Origin: Cricetibacter osteomyelitidis
GTDB lineage: Bacteria; Pseudomonadota; Gammaproteobacteria; Enterobacterales; Pasteurellaceae
Length of the DNA: 64,000 nucleotides
Assembly: GCF_004340985.1 (NCBI RefSeq)
Contig: NZ_SLYB01000014.1
Coordinates: 1-64,000 of the forward strand
Reading direction: 5' to 3'
Shown here: positions 25,718 through 36,400 of the stretch, piece after piece
Numbering within the stretch: position 1 is the stretch's first letter
How the letters are laid out: the number at the start of each line of letters is the position of its first letter
The notes under the pieces: generated by a model
What the model was told of the DNA's origin: nothing
The model's input: only the letters and a program-made list of their open reading frames with translations
Databases searched by the model: none
Program-made: the position numbers and the translations under genes

Positions 25718-25749
25718 CGGGACGATATAATATATCCCGTTTTTTTATT
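25718..25749. terminator. Terminator after glmM
   Basis: CGGGA / TCCCG stem with a 12-nt AT-rich loop, then a seven-T run on the plus strand. The T run reaches the end of the convergent gene. Confidence 0.75.
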
Positions 25750-26464
25750 TGCATTTTTCTTGAAATGCTTCCACCGGATTTAAAATTTCTTTTGGATTAA
25801 ACCGCACTTTTTGTGGTGTTAAACAGAGTGGAAAAGTGCGTTTTCGGGCAACGATGGTGATTAGCGGAGCGAAATGTCTAGCAAAATGCACGCTTTTTTT
25901 GATTTCGATATACTGCATATCCAGTACTTCAAAATTTAATAATTCCAGCCAATCCACCACTCGCCATGCACAAAAACGGCGGAATAAAAATTTATCCGGT
26001 GATTTATTCAAATAACGTTTGAATAACAATGTGCCGGCGGGATTAAACAACGAAATAAACAAATAGCCGTCAGCCATGGTGACTCGTTCCACTTCCCGCA
26101 ATAATTGGTGAGGATCTTGGCTAAAATTGATTGTATTGGCTAAAAAGCAGGCATCAATGCTTTTTTCGACCAAAGGCAATTCTGTGGGGTTAGCTTGAAT
26201 AAGCGAATAATCCGCTTGATCGGCATAAAGTGCGGTTATTTTTTTAGAAATTTCGGGTGCGATGATCATTTGATGACGCAAGGGCAAATTACATTGAATT
26301 TCACCACTGAGACCGCCGATTTTTAAAATCTGATAACCTAAAATTTTTGGCAGCCATTTTCCAAAATAGTCGCTAATTGCGGTACAATAACGTTCACCAC
26401 GCGGTAATTGTTGCCAGCTTTGCGGTAAATTAATTGCATTCGGATATTTGGCTTGCCATTTCAT
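25745..26464 (-). CDS. YafS-like SAM-dependent methyltransferase
   Basis: A 239-residue protein of the methyltransferase_11 type. The SAM-binding motif is not the canonical GxGxG, but the DYSLIQANPTELPLVEKSIDACFLANTINFSQDPHQLLREVERV block is typical of this family. It is divergent from gloB, the same arrangement as yafS-gloB in E. coli. Substrate unknown. Confidence 0.75.
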   Translation of the reverse strand: MKWQAKYPNAINLPQSWQQLPRGERYCTAISDYFGKWLPKILGYQILKIGGLSGEIQCNLPLRHQMIIAPEISKKITALYADQADYSLIQANPTELPLVEKSIDACFLANTINFSQDPHQLLREVERVTMADGYLFISLFNPAGTLLFKRYLNKSPDKFLFRRFCAWRVVDWLELLNFEVLDMQYIEIKKSVHFARHFAPLITIVARKRTFPLCLTPQKVRFNPKEILNPVEAFQEKCK

Positions 26465-26489
26465 TGATTAACCTCAAAAGGATATTGTT

Positions 26490-27197
26490 ATGTTGATTCC
26501 ATTGCCCGCCTTAAATGATAACTACATTTGGCTTTATGCGCGAGAAAACTTACCTGTTATTGTGATTGATCCGGCAGAGAGTCGTCAAGTGTTAGATTAT
26601 TTGCAGCAACATCAACTTACCTTGGAAGCCATTTTATTAACCCATAAACACAATGATCATATCGGTGGAGTTGCTGAGTTAAAAGCACAATTTCCAGCCG
26701 TATCGGTATATGGTCCGCCGGAATGTGCCGGGCTTGGAGCAACGGAAATTGTGCAAAATGGTGAAATTCAGACCGCATATTATCATATTCAAGTCATTTT
26801 TACCGGCGGACACACGGAGCAGCACATCAGTTACTTGGTAGATGAACATTTATTTTGCGGTGATAGTTTATTTTCTGCCGGTTGCGGCCGAGTGTTTACC
26901 GGTGATTACCAAGCGATGTTTGACGGATTGCAGCGATTAAAAGCCTTGTCCGATACAACGATTGTGTGTCCGGCTCATGAATATACCTTAAGTAATTTAG
27001 CTTTTGCAGAGACAGTGACCGCTCGGAGAATACAAAGTGGGGTACAAAATCACAAAAGTTTTGTAATGCAATTACGCCAAGCCGATAAACCGAGTTTGCC
27101 TACTACAATGGCATTAGAAAAACAAATTAACCCGTTTTTACAGGCAGAAACGTTGGAAAAATTCACCGCACTTCGCCTGGCTAAGGATAATTTTTAG
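26490..27197 (+). CDS. gloB: Hydroxyacylglutathione hydrolase (glyoxalase II)
   Basis: Metallo-beta-lactamase-fold enzyme that hydrolyses S-lactoylglutathione. The 235-residue protein has the binuclear metal motif [11 protein letters not shown], later metal ligands in [10 protein letters not shown] and [13 protein letters not shown], and [11 protein letters not shown]. Confidence 0.95.
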   Translation: MLIPLPALNDNYIWLYARENLPVIVIDPAESRQVLDYLQQHQLTLEAILLTHKHNDHIGGVAELKAQFPAVSVYGPPECAGLGATEIVQNGEIQTAYYHIQVIFTGGHTEQHISYLVDEHLFCGDSLFSAGCGRVFTGDYQAMFDGLQRLKALSDTTIVCPAHEYTLSNLAFAETVTARRIQSGVQNHKSFVMQLRQADKPSLPTTMALEKQINPFLQAETLEKFTALRLAKDNF

Positions 27198-27200
27198 ATT

Positions 27201-28394
27201 ATGAAAAAACAACAAAAAAATCAGCACGCCGGACCGGTGTTTATTTTAGTGCTGGGGATTTTGGCAATGCTACCGCCTTTGGCCATTGATATGTATTTGC
27301 CGTCATTTTTAGATATTTCTAAAGATCTCAGTGTCCCGGCGGAGAAAGTGCAAAACACTTTAGCATTATTTACTATGGGATTTGCCATCGGACAGTTGGT
27401 CTGGGGGCCGATTGCAGACAGCTTCGGACGTAAACCGGCGATTTTAATCGGTACATTGGTATCAGCGGGTGGTGCTTTATTATTAACGCAAGTCAATGAT
27501 ATTCATCATTTTGTTTCCATTCGTTTTCTACAAGGCTTTTTTGCTGCGGCACCGGCGGTGATTTTAGGGGCATTATTACGGGATCTGTTTAGCAAAAATT
27601 ATTTCTCGAAAATGATGTCGATGATTATGCTAATTTCAATGATCGCTCCGCTTATTGCTCCGGTTATGGGCGGTTATATTGCCAAATTTTTCCACTGGCA
27701 TTCGATTTTTTATGTATTGGCGTTTATGGGGTTGCTTAGCTGTGGGCTGGTGGCATGGCAAATTCCGGAAACCCTGCCTAAAGAAAAACGGATTCCTTTC
27801 GGTTTACGTAATGTGGTGCGTAACTTTGTGTCTTTAATTAAAGTGAAAGCCGTGGTGGGTTATGTATTGTTAAGCGGTTTTTCCTTTTCCGGCCTGTTTG
27901 CTTTTCTCACATCCGGTTCTATAGTGTATATTGATTTATACGGCGTAGCTGCGGAAAATTTCGGTTATTTCTTTTTAATGAATATGAGCGTGATGATTCT
28001 ATTCACTAGCATTAACGGCAAAATGGTGATGCAAGTGGGAGCTGAAAAAATGCTTCGTTTCGGTTTAACCATTCAATTTTTGGCAGGTTGTTGGCTGTTA
28101 TTAGTCGCATTGCTTGATCTCGGTTTTTGGCCGATGGCACTTGGTGTGGCTGCTTATGTGGGCATGATGTCCACCATCGGTTCCAATGCAATGGCAGCGA
28201 TTCTTGACCGCTTCCCGCAGTATGCCGGTACTGCAAATTCCCTTGCGGGCACAATGCGGTTCGGAATGGGATCTATCGCCGGTGTATTAGTTAGCTTTAT
28301 TCCCGTCACCAGTGCCGTGCCGATGTTGGTATCAATGTTTATTTGTATTACGTTGGGATTATTGAGTTATTGGTTTTTGACTTATGATAAATAA
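27201..28394 (+). CDS. Bcr/CflA family multidrug efflux MFS transporter
   Basis: A 397-residue major facilitator with twelve membrane helices. The start LPPLAIDMYLPSFLDISKDL and the loop motif GPIADSFGRKPAILIG are typical of the Bcr/CflA drug:proton antiporters. It follows gloB by 3 bp and is probably co-transcribed. Confidence 0.88.
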   Translation: MKKQQKNQHAGPVFILVLGILAMLPPLAIDMYLPSFLDISKDLSVPAEKVQNTLALFTMGFAIGQLVWGPIADSFGRKPAILIGTLVSAGGALLLTQVNDIHHFVSIRFLQGFFAAAPAVILGALLRDLFSKNYFSKMMSMIMLISMIAPLIAPVMGGYIAKFFHWHSIFYVLAFMGLLSCGLVAWQIPETLPKEKRIPFGLRNVVRNFVSLIKVKAVVGYVLLSGFSFSGLFAFLTSGSIVYIDLYGVAAENFGYFFLMNMSVMILFTSINGKMVMQVGAEKMLRFGLTIQFLAGCWLLLVALLDLGFWPMALGVAAYVGMMSTIGSNAMAAILDRFPQYAGTANSLAGTMRFGMGSIAGVLVSFIPVTSAVPMLVSMFICITLGLLSYWFLTYDK

Positions 28395-28630
28395 TAAAAG
28401 GTTCGTAATGATCTGCACCAATTATTGATTCAGGCATTTACTTGTTCCTTTTGTTTATATAATTTGAACCTGAAGTCATTAGTGCAATAAAAATAAAATA
28501 AATCGATTAATTTTTATTAAATATGGAAATAAGATCACAAATTTTTAAGAAACAGCACAAATGATGATTTGTTCTCTACCTCAAACTAAGTATTCAACCC
28601 GAAATAAATCAAAATTCACCGCACTTTGAT

Positions 28631-28659
28631 TTGCTCAATGTGTGACAATTTATTAGAAT
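28631..28659 (+). promoter_or_regulatory. hemA promoter
   Basis: TTGCTC, 17-bp spacer, TAGAAT. The predicted start near 28667 excludes upstream in-frame ATGs as start codons. The rest of 28395-28630 is AT-rich with one uptake signal and no gene. Confidence 0.6.
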
Positions 28660-28688
28660 ATCGGGAATTTATTTATTGCAGATTAGAC

Positions 28689-29999
28689 ATGACTATTTTA
28701 GCTATCGGAGTGAACCACAAAACCGCCAGTGTTGCTTTGCGGGAGAAAGTTGCTTTTTCGGAAGAAAAGCGGCTTTTAGCATTGAGGCAGCTACAAAATA
28801 ATGGTCTGGCTCCTAATGCGGTAGTGTTATCAACGTGTAACCGCACAGAAATTTATCTGCATAATAAAAAAATCCCGCCGCAAGAAAACGAAATGTGGTT
28901 GCAACACTGTTTATATTGGTTCAGCCTGATTCATCAGATTGATCCTAATGAATTGGCGGACAGCCTGTATTATTACGAAAACACCGAAGCTGTGTCACAC
29001 TTAATGCAAGTAGCAAGCGGATTGGATTCATTGATCCTTGGCGAACCGCAGATTTTAGGGCAAGTGAAGCAAGCCTATCAGCTGAGTGAAGATTATTATC
29101 AGCACGAACACACTCCTATTTCCGGCGAGTTATCCCGTTTATTTCAGAAAACTTTTTCTACCGCAAAACGTGTACGGACGGAAACGGATATCGGCGGAAG
29201 TGCGGTATCGGTGGCTTATGCCGCGTGCAGTTTGGCTCGTCAGATTTTTGAATCTTTTGAACCCTTAACCGTTTTGCTTGTGGGAGCCGGAGAGACCATT
29301 GAATTGACCGCCCGCCATTTATTACAACATGGTGCGGAAAAATTAATTATTGCCAACCGCACTTTAGCTCGTGCGGAAAAATTAGTAGAAACCTTGCAAA
29401 GTGCGGATAAAATTCAAGTAATTCCGCTCACCGAACTGCAACAGGGTTTAAATCAAGCGGATGTGGTGATTAGTTCTACGGGCAGTGATCATATTTTGAT
29501 TTCAAAAGATATGGTGAAAAATGCCCAAAAACAACGTCGTAACAAACCGATGCTCATTGTGGATATTGCTGTTCCCCGCGACGTAGAAGAAAGTGCGGGT
29601 GAGATCAGCTCGGTTTATCATTATTCCGTGGATGATTTGCACAGTATCATTCAACGCAATCTTGCTCAACGAGTACAGGCTTCCGAACAGGCGAAAGAAA
29701 TCGTTGAGCAAGAGTGTGAGAATTTCTTTGAATGGTTGAAAGTACATCAATTTTCAGGCTTGATTCGCTCTTATCGCGATAACGCAGAACAAGCCCGTCA
29801 AGAATTGTTGGAAAAATCACTGCAAGCCTTGCAACAAGGACTGGATGCCGAACAAGTGCTGTTAGAACTCAGTCGTAAACTTACCAATAAATTATTGCAC
29901 GCCCCGACACAAGCAATGCAACAAATGATGAAATCCGCTAACCCGCAAGGTTTGCACGCGTTTTCTAAAGCCTTGGGTGTGGAAAGCGATTATGAATAA
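28689..29999 (+). CDS. hemA: Glutamyl-tRNA reductase
   Basis: First committed step of C5-pathway heme synthesis: reduces Glu-tRNA to glutamate-1-semialdehyde. The 436-residue protein has [15 protein letters not shown], the catalytic Cys in [11 protein letters not shown], and the NADPH site [16 protein letters not shown]. The start was placed at the MTILAIG methionine because it matches the family and lies after the promoter; an upstream ATG at 28626 would add 21 unrelated residues. Confidence 0.94.
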   Translation: MTILAIGVNHKTASVALREKVAFSEEKRLLALRQLQNNGLAPNAVVLSTCNRTEIYLHNKKIPPQENEMWLQHCLYWFSLIHQIDPNELADSLYYYENTEAVSHLMQVASGLDSLILGEPQILGQVKQAYQLSEDYYQHEHTPISGELSRLFQKTFSTAKRVRTETDIGGSAVSVAYAACSLARQIFESFEPLTVLLVGAGETIELTARHLLQHGAEKLIIANRTLARAEKLVETLQSADKIQVIPLTELQQGLNQADVVISSTGSDHILISKDMVKNAQKQRRNKPMLIVDIAVPRDVEESAGEISSVYHYSVDDLHSIIQRNLAQRVQASEQAKEIVEQECENFFEWLKVHQFSGLIRSYRDNAEQARQELLEKSLQALQQGLDAEQVLLELSRKLTNKLLHAPTQAMQQMMKSANPQGLHAFSKALGVESDYE

Positions 30000-30003
30000 A
30001 ATA

Positions 30004-30450
30004 TTATTTTAACAAATCCGCCAATCCCGCTTTCATTACAGACATTTGCGATTCGTACAACGCCTTGCTTTCCCGTTCATCGATCATATACATAATGGTT
30101 TCCGACAAGGTCATTTTCATTTTTTTTGAATACTTGGATAAACGGTTCCACACGGCATATTCCAAATCAATGGATTTTTTTTTGGTGGATTGCTTTTCGC
30201 CGTTAAAATAACGTTTGCGTCTTGCCCGAATAGCCTGATCTAACTTTACCGTCAAATTTGGTGCAAGATGCAGTTTGATCCAATTTTCGATTTCTTGGGT
30301 ATTATTTTGTGATTGTAACAGCTGTTTGACTTTTTCTTCTTCCAGACTTTTTTCTTCATATTGGGTGATCTTTCCGCCGTCGCGGTGTTTTTTGATCAAA
30401 TAAACCCATTTCCAATTTGCTTCTTGATTCTCTAGTTTTTGATATTTCAT
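30004..30450 (-). CDS. matP: Macrodomain Ter protein MatP
   Basis: Binds matS sites and condenses the terminus macrodomain. The 148-residue protein begins MKYQKLENQEANWKWVYLIKKH, has IRARRKRYFN and the ribbon-helix-helix KKSIDLEYAVWNRL, and a C-terminal coiled coil. Convergent with hemA (4-bp gap) and divergent from the Lon-like gene, as in E. coli near fabA. Its presence suggests this region lies near or serves the replication terminus in relatives, though gene position is not proof. Confidence 0.93.
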   Translation of the reverse strand: MKYQKLENQEANWKWVYLIKKHRDGGKITQYEEKSLEEEKVKQLLQSQNNTQEIENWIKLHLAPNLTVKLDQAIRARRKRYFNGEKQSTKKKSIDLEYAVWNRLSKYSKKMKMTLSETIMYMIDERESKALYESQMSVMKAGLADLLK

Positions 30451-30585
30451 CAGTTTTTCTCACTCTGTTACATTGTAACTGACAATAATATACCGCTGAA
30501 ACAGGAATTTTTCCAGCATTGATAAGCGATTTTTTACAAAATATGCGATAATAACCGCATTTTGAAAAATCATAGAGAATATTGC

Positions 30586-32367
30586 GTGAATTTATCTTCT
30601 TTTGCCCTTGATTGGCAAGCCTTACAACCTGCATTCAATCTGAAATCATTCCGACCGCAAACGGTGGATTTTTTTAATTTACAACCGCGAGCAGTATCGG
30701 CGGTGCAACAATTTTTGCAAAATTCCCACCGCTCTTTATTGGTGTTGAAAGCTAATGATTTGGCCACCTCCGCAAGTGCGGTAGAAAAATGGGTGAAATC
30801 TCAACAAGCCCCTTTAACTGTGCAAGGTGTGCAATATGTGATCGAACAGGCGGATTCTTTTTCTTTCGCTCGAGTCACCGCAGAACCGGCTCAATCGATA
30901 GATGATAATTTCGCTGCCAAGCACATTGTGGCAACTGCGTTATATTGTGATTGTAATCAATTATTTGGCTCAATTCGCTTGCATCCGGTATCTAAAGATA
31001 TTCAGCTGAATGCGGGATTGGTACACCAGCTTAACGGTGGTGTACTGATTCTGTCCGTGGCGGCATTATTCGAGCAATTTGATTTGTGGCTACGTTTGAA
31101 AAACTTGCTGGTAACCAAGCGATTTTCTTGGTATGCCAATAATCCGTTGAAATCTTTGCCTTGTGAGATTCCAAGTTATCCCTTGGATTTAAAAGTGATT
31201 TTATTGGGCGATCGTAACGAACTTGCGACGTTCGCGGAACTTGAGTCGGAATTATATAGCTTGGCGGATTATTCGGAAATTGATTATTACATCAACGTAG
31301 AACAGCCGGAGCAACGGCAACAATGGGCGGATTATGTGCAAACCTTGGCACATAATTTGCAATTAACCATTACGCCTGAAGGCTTAACTAAACTTTATCA
31401 ATTATTAGTACGTGAAAGTGAAGATCGCACTTTAGTGAGCATTTCACCCGTAGAATTGACCGCACTTTTGCAGGCTACCTATCAGCAAACGTCGTCTAAA
31501 GCACTAAGTGCGGTCGATTTTGAACAATATTTCCAACAAAAAAGCTATCAGCAAAGTTTCTTGCGCGAACAGACCTATGCAGATATTTTGCACGACCAGG
31601 TTTATGTGGCGACAGAAGGCGAAGTAGTCGGGCAGATCAACGGCTTGTCTGTGATTGAGTATGCGGGGTCGCCATTATCTTTCGGCGAGCCTTCCCGTAT
31701 CAGTTGCGTGGTGCAATTTGGCGACGGCGAAATCGTGGATGTGGATCGCAAAAACGAATTGGCGGGCAATATTCACGGTAAAGGAATGATGATCGCAGAA
31801 GCCTGTTTAGCCAATTTAATGAATTTCCAATCCCAACTGCCGTTTTCCGCATCACTGGTGTTTGAACAATCTTATAGTGATATTGACGGCGACAGTGCAT
31901 CTTTAGCCACATTTTGTGTGCTAGTCAGTGCTTTGGCAGATTTAGCGTTGCCACAGGCTGTGGCGGTCACAGGGGCGATTGATCAATTCGGTTTGGTGCA
32001 CGCAGTCGGCGGTGTGAATGACAAAATAGAAGGCTTTTTTGCTATTTGTCAACGGCGTGGCTTAACGGGATCGCAAGGTGTTATTGTGCCGTCGGCGGTG
32101 CTCGGTCAGTTAAGTCTTTCTGATGAAGTGGTGGAAGCGGTGAAAAACAATCAATTTACTGTTTATGCGGTAAATGATGTGTTTGAAGCCTGTGAAATCC
32201 TATTTAAACGGGCGTTCTTTGATGAAAACGAGCAAGAAAATCCGAACTATACCGATGAAAATATACCAATCGCTCATTTAATCAGTCAACGAATTGAACA
32301 AAAGGGAGATTTCCTACCGAAAATCGGCTTGTGGAATTTATTGCGTATCTTTAAAAGAAAAAATTAA
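30586..32367 (+). CDS. Lon-family protease (YcbZ/LonH type)
   Basis: About 593 residues. The C-terminal part is a Lon protease domain with the catalytic Ser in DGDSASLATF and Lys in GGVNDKIEGFF. The N-terminal half lacks a normal AAA+ Walker A motif, as in the YcbZ group found between matP and fabA in E. coli. GTG at 30586 after AGAGAATATT is preferred; a TTG at 30562 is an alternative. Probably a degradation factor; target unknown. Confidence 0.85.
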   Translation: MNLSSFALDWQALQPAFNLKSFRPQTVDFFNLQPRAVSAVQQFLQNSHRSLLVLKANDLATSASAVEKWVKSQQAPLTVQGVQYVIEQADSFSFARVTAEPAQSIDDNFAAKHIVATALYCDCNQLFGSIRLHPVSKDIQLNAGLVHQLNGGVLILSVAALFEQFDLWLRLKNLLVTKRFSWYANNPLKSLPCEIPSYPLDLKVILLGDRNELATFAELESELYSLADYSEIDYYINVEQPEQRQQWADYVQTLAHNLQLTITPEGLTKLYQLLVRESEDRTLVSISPVELTALLQATYQQTSSKALSAVDFEQYFQQKSYQQSFLREQTYADILHDQVYVATEGEVVGQINGLSVIEYAGSPLSFGEPSRISCVVQFGDGEIVDVDRKNELAGNIHGKGMMIAEACLANLMNFQSQLPFSASLVFEQSYSDIDGDSASLATFCVLVSALADLALPQAVAVTGAIDQFGLVHAVGGVNDKIEGFFAICQRRGLTGSQGVIVPSAVLGQLSLSDEVVEAVKNNQFTVYAVNDVFEACEILFKRAFFDENEQENPNYTDENIPIAHLISQRIEQKGDFLPKIGLWNLLRIFKRKN

Positions 32368-32372
32368 AAAAT

Positions 32373-32405
32373 AAAATAGCTTACAAGTGTTAGCTATTTT
32401 ATTTT
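32373..32405 (+). terminator. Terminator after the Lon-like gene
   Basis: AAAATAGCT / AGCTATTTT stem, followed by ATTTT. Confidence 0.65.
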
Positions 32406-32467
32406 CCAATTAACTCTGTTAGAATGCTAGAATTTAATAAAATAGATGTCAAATTGGAGACAAAATA

Positions 32468-32998
32468 ATGAACGCTTGTACTGAAAAACGACCTAGCTCT
32501 TACAATTACGATCACTTGCTGGCTTCCAGCCGTGGTGAGTTATTCGGTGAGAAAGGCCCACAATTACCGGCTCCGAGTATGCTGATGATGGATCGCATCA
32601 TCGAAATGAACGAAACCGGCGGTAATTTCGGTAAAGGTTATATTGAAGCGGAATTGGATATCAAACCGAATTTATGGTTCTTTGATTGTCACTTTATCGG
32701 CGATCCGGTGATGCCCGGTTGTTTGGGCTTAGATGCAATGTGGCAGTTAGTGGGCTTCTATTTAGGCTGGATCGGCGGTGAAGGCAAAGGTCGAGCTTTA
32801 GGCGTAGGCGAAGTGAAATTCACCGGTCAAATCTTACCGACCGCTAAAAAAGTGGTATATCGTATTCATATGAAACGCGTAGTGAACCGCAAATTAGTAA
32901 TGGGATTGGCTGACGGCGAAGTGGAAGTGGACGGTCGTGTAATTTATACCGCAACGGATTTAAAAGTAGGGCTGTTCCAAGATACTACAATGTTTTAA
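32468..32998 (+). CDS. fabA: 3-hydroxydecanoyl-ACP dehydratase/isomerase
   Basis: Introduces the cis double bond in unsaturated fatty acid synthesis. The 176-residue hot-dog protein has the catalytic His in [15 protein letters not shown] and Asp in [11 protein letters not shown] strong GGAG site precedes the ATG. Confidence 0.97.
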   Translation: MNACTEKRPSSYNYDHLLASSRGELFGEKGPQLPAPSMLMMDRIIEMNETGGNFGKGYIEAELDIKPNLWFFDCHFIGDPVMPGCLGLDAMWQLVGFYLGWIGGEGKGRALGVGEVKFTGQILPTAKKVVYRIHMKRVVNRKLVMGLADGEVEVDGRVIYTATDLKVGLFQDTTMF

Positions 32999-33024
32999 GC
33001 ACATTATAAAATAGTTTAAAAACT

Positions 33025-33065
33025 GACCGCACTTTCTTAATTCAAAAGAAAGTGCGGTCTTTTTT
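33025..33065 (+). terminator. Uptake-signal terminator after fabA
   Basis: A 14-bp stem containing inverted uptake signals (GACCGCACTTTCTT with its complement), 7-nt loop, then a six-T run. Confidence 0.9.
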
Positions 33066-33163
33066 ATTAATTTTTCAAACATGTTTTTAATATATATCAT
33101 ATTGAATAAATGTAGCTTGTATGCTACATTTTTGCGGTGTGTAAATATTTATGAGGAATTATT

Positions 33164-34174
33164 ATGGCTATTCGTTCATTTCTAAAAAAACAAAATATTG
33201 AATTTTCTGCCCGTCGATATGGTATTGAAGCACTGAATTTTATGGCGTTAGGATTATTTAGTTCATTGATTATAGGCTTGATTTTGAAAAATTTAGGCGG
33301 TTGGCTTCAGGTTCCTTTTTTGGTTGAAACGGGCGTGTCGGCTCAGTCGGCAATGGGGGCCGCCATTGGTGTTGGTGTAGCATATGGATTAAAAGCGCCG
33401 CCTTTAGTGTTGTTTTCCGGTGTGATCACAGGACTTGCCGGAGCGAATCTCGGTGGTGTGGTTGGTGCTTTTATTGCTGCTGTGATAGGTACGGAATGTG
33501 GTAAATTAGTGAGTAAAACTACCTTGATCGATATCATTGTAACACCTGCAACTAGCGTTATTTCCGGAATGTTGACCGCACATTTTATTGCACCGCTGAT
33601 TGCTTCTGTGATGATGACTATTGGTGAGTTTATTATGTGGGCTGTGGAACTACAACCGATTTTGATGAGTATTGTGGTTGCTGTGGTGATGGGAGTAATT
33701 TTGACATTACCGATTTCCAGTGCAGCGATCGCGATCAGTTTATCATTAAGCGGATTGGCTGCCGGCGCCGCCACAGTCGGTTGTGCTGCACAAATGATAG
33801 GTTTTGCGGTGTTAGGTTATCGGGATAATGGTATATCCGGTTTACTTTCTAACGGATTAGGTACCAGTATGCTACAAATTCCCAATATCGTGAAAAATCC
33901 GAAAATTTGGTTACCTCCCACTTTAGCCGGTGCGATTTTAGCACCTTTTGCCGTTGCATTCGGTATGACGAATATCTCTAGCGGGGCGGGAATGGGCACA
34001 TCGGGCTTAGTTGGGCAAATCGGTACGTTGGAGTCGATGGGAGCAAGCAAGAAGGTGTTAAGTTTAATCGGCATATTTCATATTGTACTACCGGCAATAT
34101 TAACGTTGTTAATTGCTTATCCGATGAGAAAAAAAGGTTGGATCAAGAACGGGGATTTAAAATTAAATAGCTAA
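33164..34174 (+). CDS. PTS EIIC-like membrane protein (PF13303 type)
   Basis: A 336-residue, roughly ten-helix membrane protein of the PTS_EIIC_2 family (PfoR-like). Gly- and Ala-rich helices and the GMGTSGLVGQIGTLESMG loop fit this group. No EIIA or EIIB domain or partner gene is nearby, so its sugar and even its dependence on the phosphotransferase system are unknown. It has its own terminator. Confidence 0.8.
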   Translation: MAIRSFLKKQNIEFSARRYGIEALNFMALGLFSSLIIGLILKNLGGWLQVPFLVETGVSAQSAMGAAIGVGVAYGLKAPPLVLFSGVITGLAGANLGGVVGAFIAAVIGTECGKLVSKTTLIDIIVTPATSVISGMLTAHFIAPLIASVMMTIGEFIMWAVELQPILMSIVVAVVMGVILTLPISSAAIAISLSLSGLAAGAATVGCAAQMIGFAVLGYRDNGISGLLSNGLGTSMLQIPNIVKNPKIWLPPTLAGAILAPFAVAFGMTNISSGAGMGTSGLVGQIGTLESMGASKKVLSLIGIFHIVLPAILTLLIAYPMRKKGWIKNGDLKLNS

Positions 34175-34178
34175 AAAG

Positions 34179-34208
34179 AAGCCCGGAAGTATTTATTCCG
34201 GGCTTTTA
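34179..34208. terminator. Terminator between the EIIC-like gene and dedA
   Basis: AAGCCCGGAA / TTCCGGGCTT stem with T tract on the plus strand and a shorter one on the minus strand. Confidence 0.85.
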
Positions 34209-34210
34209 AA

Positions 34211-34819
34211 TTAGTTTTCAATTGATTTACGTTTTTTATTTTTAAAATGTTTCCAAACAAAATAAGCCGCAACCACAATAATCGCAACCCAAATAATGAT
34301 TTGTCCTTTTTTAATTTGAGCATGCAACCAATCTAAATTTTTTGCACCGAAATCACCCAAATATACCCAAATCGGCACGGAAATAATAGCGGCAAAGAAA
34401 TCAATAAGTACAAATTTAATAAAGCTTACCTTGCGGGTAATGCCTGAAACTAAATAAATGACGGCACGTAATCCCGGTAAAAAACGGGCGGCAAATAATA
34501 GACGAACACCTTGAGTTTCAAATTTATCACGCACTAAGCGTAAACGTTTTAGCGTGACCAGTTTTCTCATAGGTCTGAAACGCAGAATTTTTGTTCCGTA
34601 ATTTCTACCGAGCCAATACATTGTACTGTCACCGGCTAACACGCCGATCATACTTACAACTAACATCCAATGCACATCAGCAAAGCCTAATCCTGCGATC
34701 ACACCACCGGAAACTAATGTAACATCTTCCGGAATCGGTAATCCGAATCCACATAAAATAAGTACGCCGAAAACGGCCAAATAGCCGTAGCTACTGAAAA
34801 AATCAATTAAAAATTCCAT
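34211..34819 (-). CDS. DedA family membrane protein
   Basis: A 202-residue inner membrane protein of the DedA/VTT superfamily, implicated in lipid-carrier flipping and membrane homeostasis. Signatures are CGFGLPIPEDVTLVSGG near the N-terminus and FAARFLPGLRAVIYLVSGI, with the conserved Arg-x-x-Pro-Gly-x-Arg. Confidence 0.88.
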   Translation of the reverse strand: MEFLIDFFSSYGYLAVFGVLILCGFGLPIPEDVTLVSGGVIAGLGFADVHWMLVVSMIGVLAGDSTMYWLGRNYGTKILRFRPMRKLVTLKRLRLVRDKFETQGVRLLFAARFLPGLRAVIYLVSGITRKVSFIKFVLIDFFAAIISVPIWVYLGDFGAKNLDWLHAQIKKGQIIIWVAIIVVAAYFVWKHFKNKKRKSIEN

Positions 34820-35024
34820 TATTGACCTTAGGTGAAATAAAAATGATAAAAACTTTCTTATTCTGCCTTTTTTAATAAAAAAATACCACTAAAAATTTGC
34901 CTTTTACTTGATAATTGATTACAATTTGCCGTCTTAATTCGTTATGAGTTAAGAAGTATTAGGGAAATCGCTGGGTCGCCTGCGGTTTTTTAAGTCAAAA
35001 CATTTTATTAAAGAGAACATAAAA

Positions 35025-35312
35025 ATGGCATTTAAATTTAACGCTGAAGTTCGTCAGTCGCAAGGTAAGGGTGCGAGCCGCCGCCTGCGTCACAACGGTC
35101 AAATTCCTGCAATCGTTTACGGTGGCAGCGAAGCACCGGTTAGCATCGTATTAAATCACGATGAATTAAACAACGCTCAAGCACACGATTCTTTCTATTC
35201 TGAAGTAATTACTTTGGTTATCGAAGGTAAAGAAGTTGCAGTTAAAGTACAAGCAATGCAACGTCACCCGTTCAAACCAAAACTAGTTCACATCGACTTC
35301 AAACGTGCATAA
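35025..35312 (+). CDS. rplY: 50S ribosomal protein L25
   Basis: The short 95-residue, single-domain 5S rRNA-binding L25 ([23 protein letters not shown]). Preceded by AAGAGAAC and a gene-free region. Confidence 0.96.
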   Translation: MAFKFNAEVRQSQGKGASRRLRHNGQIPAIVYGGSEAPVSIVLNHDELNNAQAHDSFYSEVITLVIEGKEVAVKVQAMQRHPFKPKLVHIDFKRA

Positions 35313-35330
35313 TTAGTAATTTGTTTAAAG

Positions 35331-35362
35331 AACACCGATCTGCAAAGATGGGTGTTTTTTTA
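35331..35362 (+). terminator. Terminator after rplY
   Basis: AACACC / GGTGTT with inner ATCT / AGAT pairing and a GCAA tetraloop, then a T run. Confidence 0.85.
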
Positions 35363-35425
35363 TAAGTAAATTTTACGATAAAATATCGGAAAATCTAACC
35401 GCACTTTTAGAAAATAGAGCAAACA

Positions 35426-36214
35426 ATGAAAATCGCATTAGGTATTGAATACGACGGTAAAAATTATTTCGGTTGGCAGCGGCAAGAGAAAGTGGAATCC
35501 GTGCAGCAAGCGTTAGAAACGGCATTGTCTTTTGTAGCAAATGAACCGATTTCGGTGTTTTGTGCCGGTCGTACGGATTCCGGCGTGCATGCCACCGGAC
35601 AAGTGGTGCATTTTGAAACCAACACGGTACGCTCGGAGAAAGCTTGGTCTTTCGGCACCAATGCCAATTTGCCCGATGACATTGCGGTGAGCTGGGCGAA
35701 AACTGTATCTGAGGATTTTCACGCCCGTTTTAGTGCTATCGCTCGTCGTTATCGCTATGTGATTTATAACAATAAGCTACGTTCAGCGATTTTGCCGTTT
35801 GGTGTTACGCATCATCATTTCCCGTTGAATCATCAATTAATGCACCAAGCTGGACAGGTATTACTCGGGGAAAATGATTTCAGTTCGTTCCGTGCGGCAC
35901 AATGCCAGTCCAACACGCCGTGGCGAAATGTACATCATTTAAATGTGACCCGTCAGGGTAGTTATGTCATTGTGGATATTCAAGCCAATGCCTTTGTACA
36001 TCATATGGTGCGTAATATTGTAGGCAGTTTGTTGGAAGTAGGGGCGGGCAACAAACCGGTAGACTGGATTGCGGAAATTTTAGCGAAAAAAGACCGCACT
36101 TTAGCCGCTCCCACAGCCAAAGCGGAAGGTTTGTATTTAGTAAATGTGATTTATCCCGACCATTTTGACTTGCCGAAAAATCATCTCGGACCGTTATTTC
36201 TTGAAAATAATTAA
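35426..36214 (+). CDS. truA: tRNA pseudouridine(38-40) synthase
   Basis: Modifies the anticodon stem-loop of tRNAs. The 262-residue protein has the catalytic Asp in [15 protein letters not shown] and [17 protein letters not shown], both diagnostic for TruA. Confidence 0.96.
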   Translation: MKIALGIEYDGKNYFGWQRQEKVESVQQALETALSFVANEPISVFCAGRTDSGVHATGQVVHFETNTVRSEKAWSFGTNANLPDDIAVSWAKTVSEDFHARFSAIARRYRYVIYNNKLRSAILPFGVTHHHFPLNHQLMHQAGQVLLGENDFSSFRAAQCQSNTPWRNVHHLNVTRQGSYVIVDIQANAFVHHMVRNIVGSLLEVGAGNKPVDWIAEILAKKDRTLAAPTAKAEGLYLVNVIYPDHFDLPKNHLGPLFLENN

Positions 36215-36328
36215 AAATTTCCACTTTTTCCCCTTGAACTTCATCAATCCGTCCTTATTTAGTGAAACAAGAACGGATTATGATGAAATTGTACCGCACT
36301 TTTTAAGATAAAATTTTTTAAATCGGCT

Positions 36329-36354
36329 CTTGAAATTGGCAATCGCATCCCAAT
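36329..36354 (+). promoter_or_regulatory. Heat-shock (sigma32-type) promoter of dnaK
   Basis: CTTGAAA, 13-bp spacer, CCCAAT: close to the sigma32 consensus CTTGAAA-N13-CCCCAT. It lies 47 bp before the dnaK ATG. Confidence 0.75.
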
Positions 36355-36400
36355 CTTAACAACATAATTGAATTAACGAATTTAACTAGGAGAAAACAAA

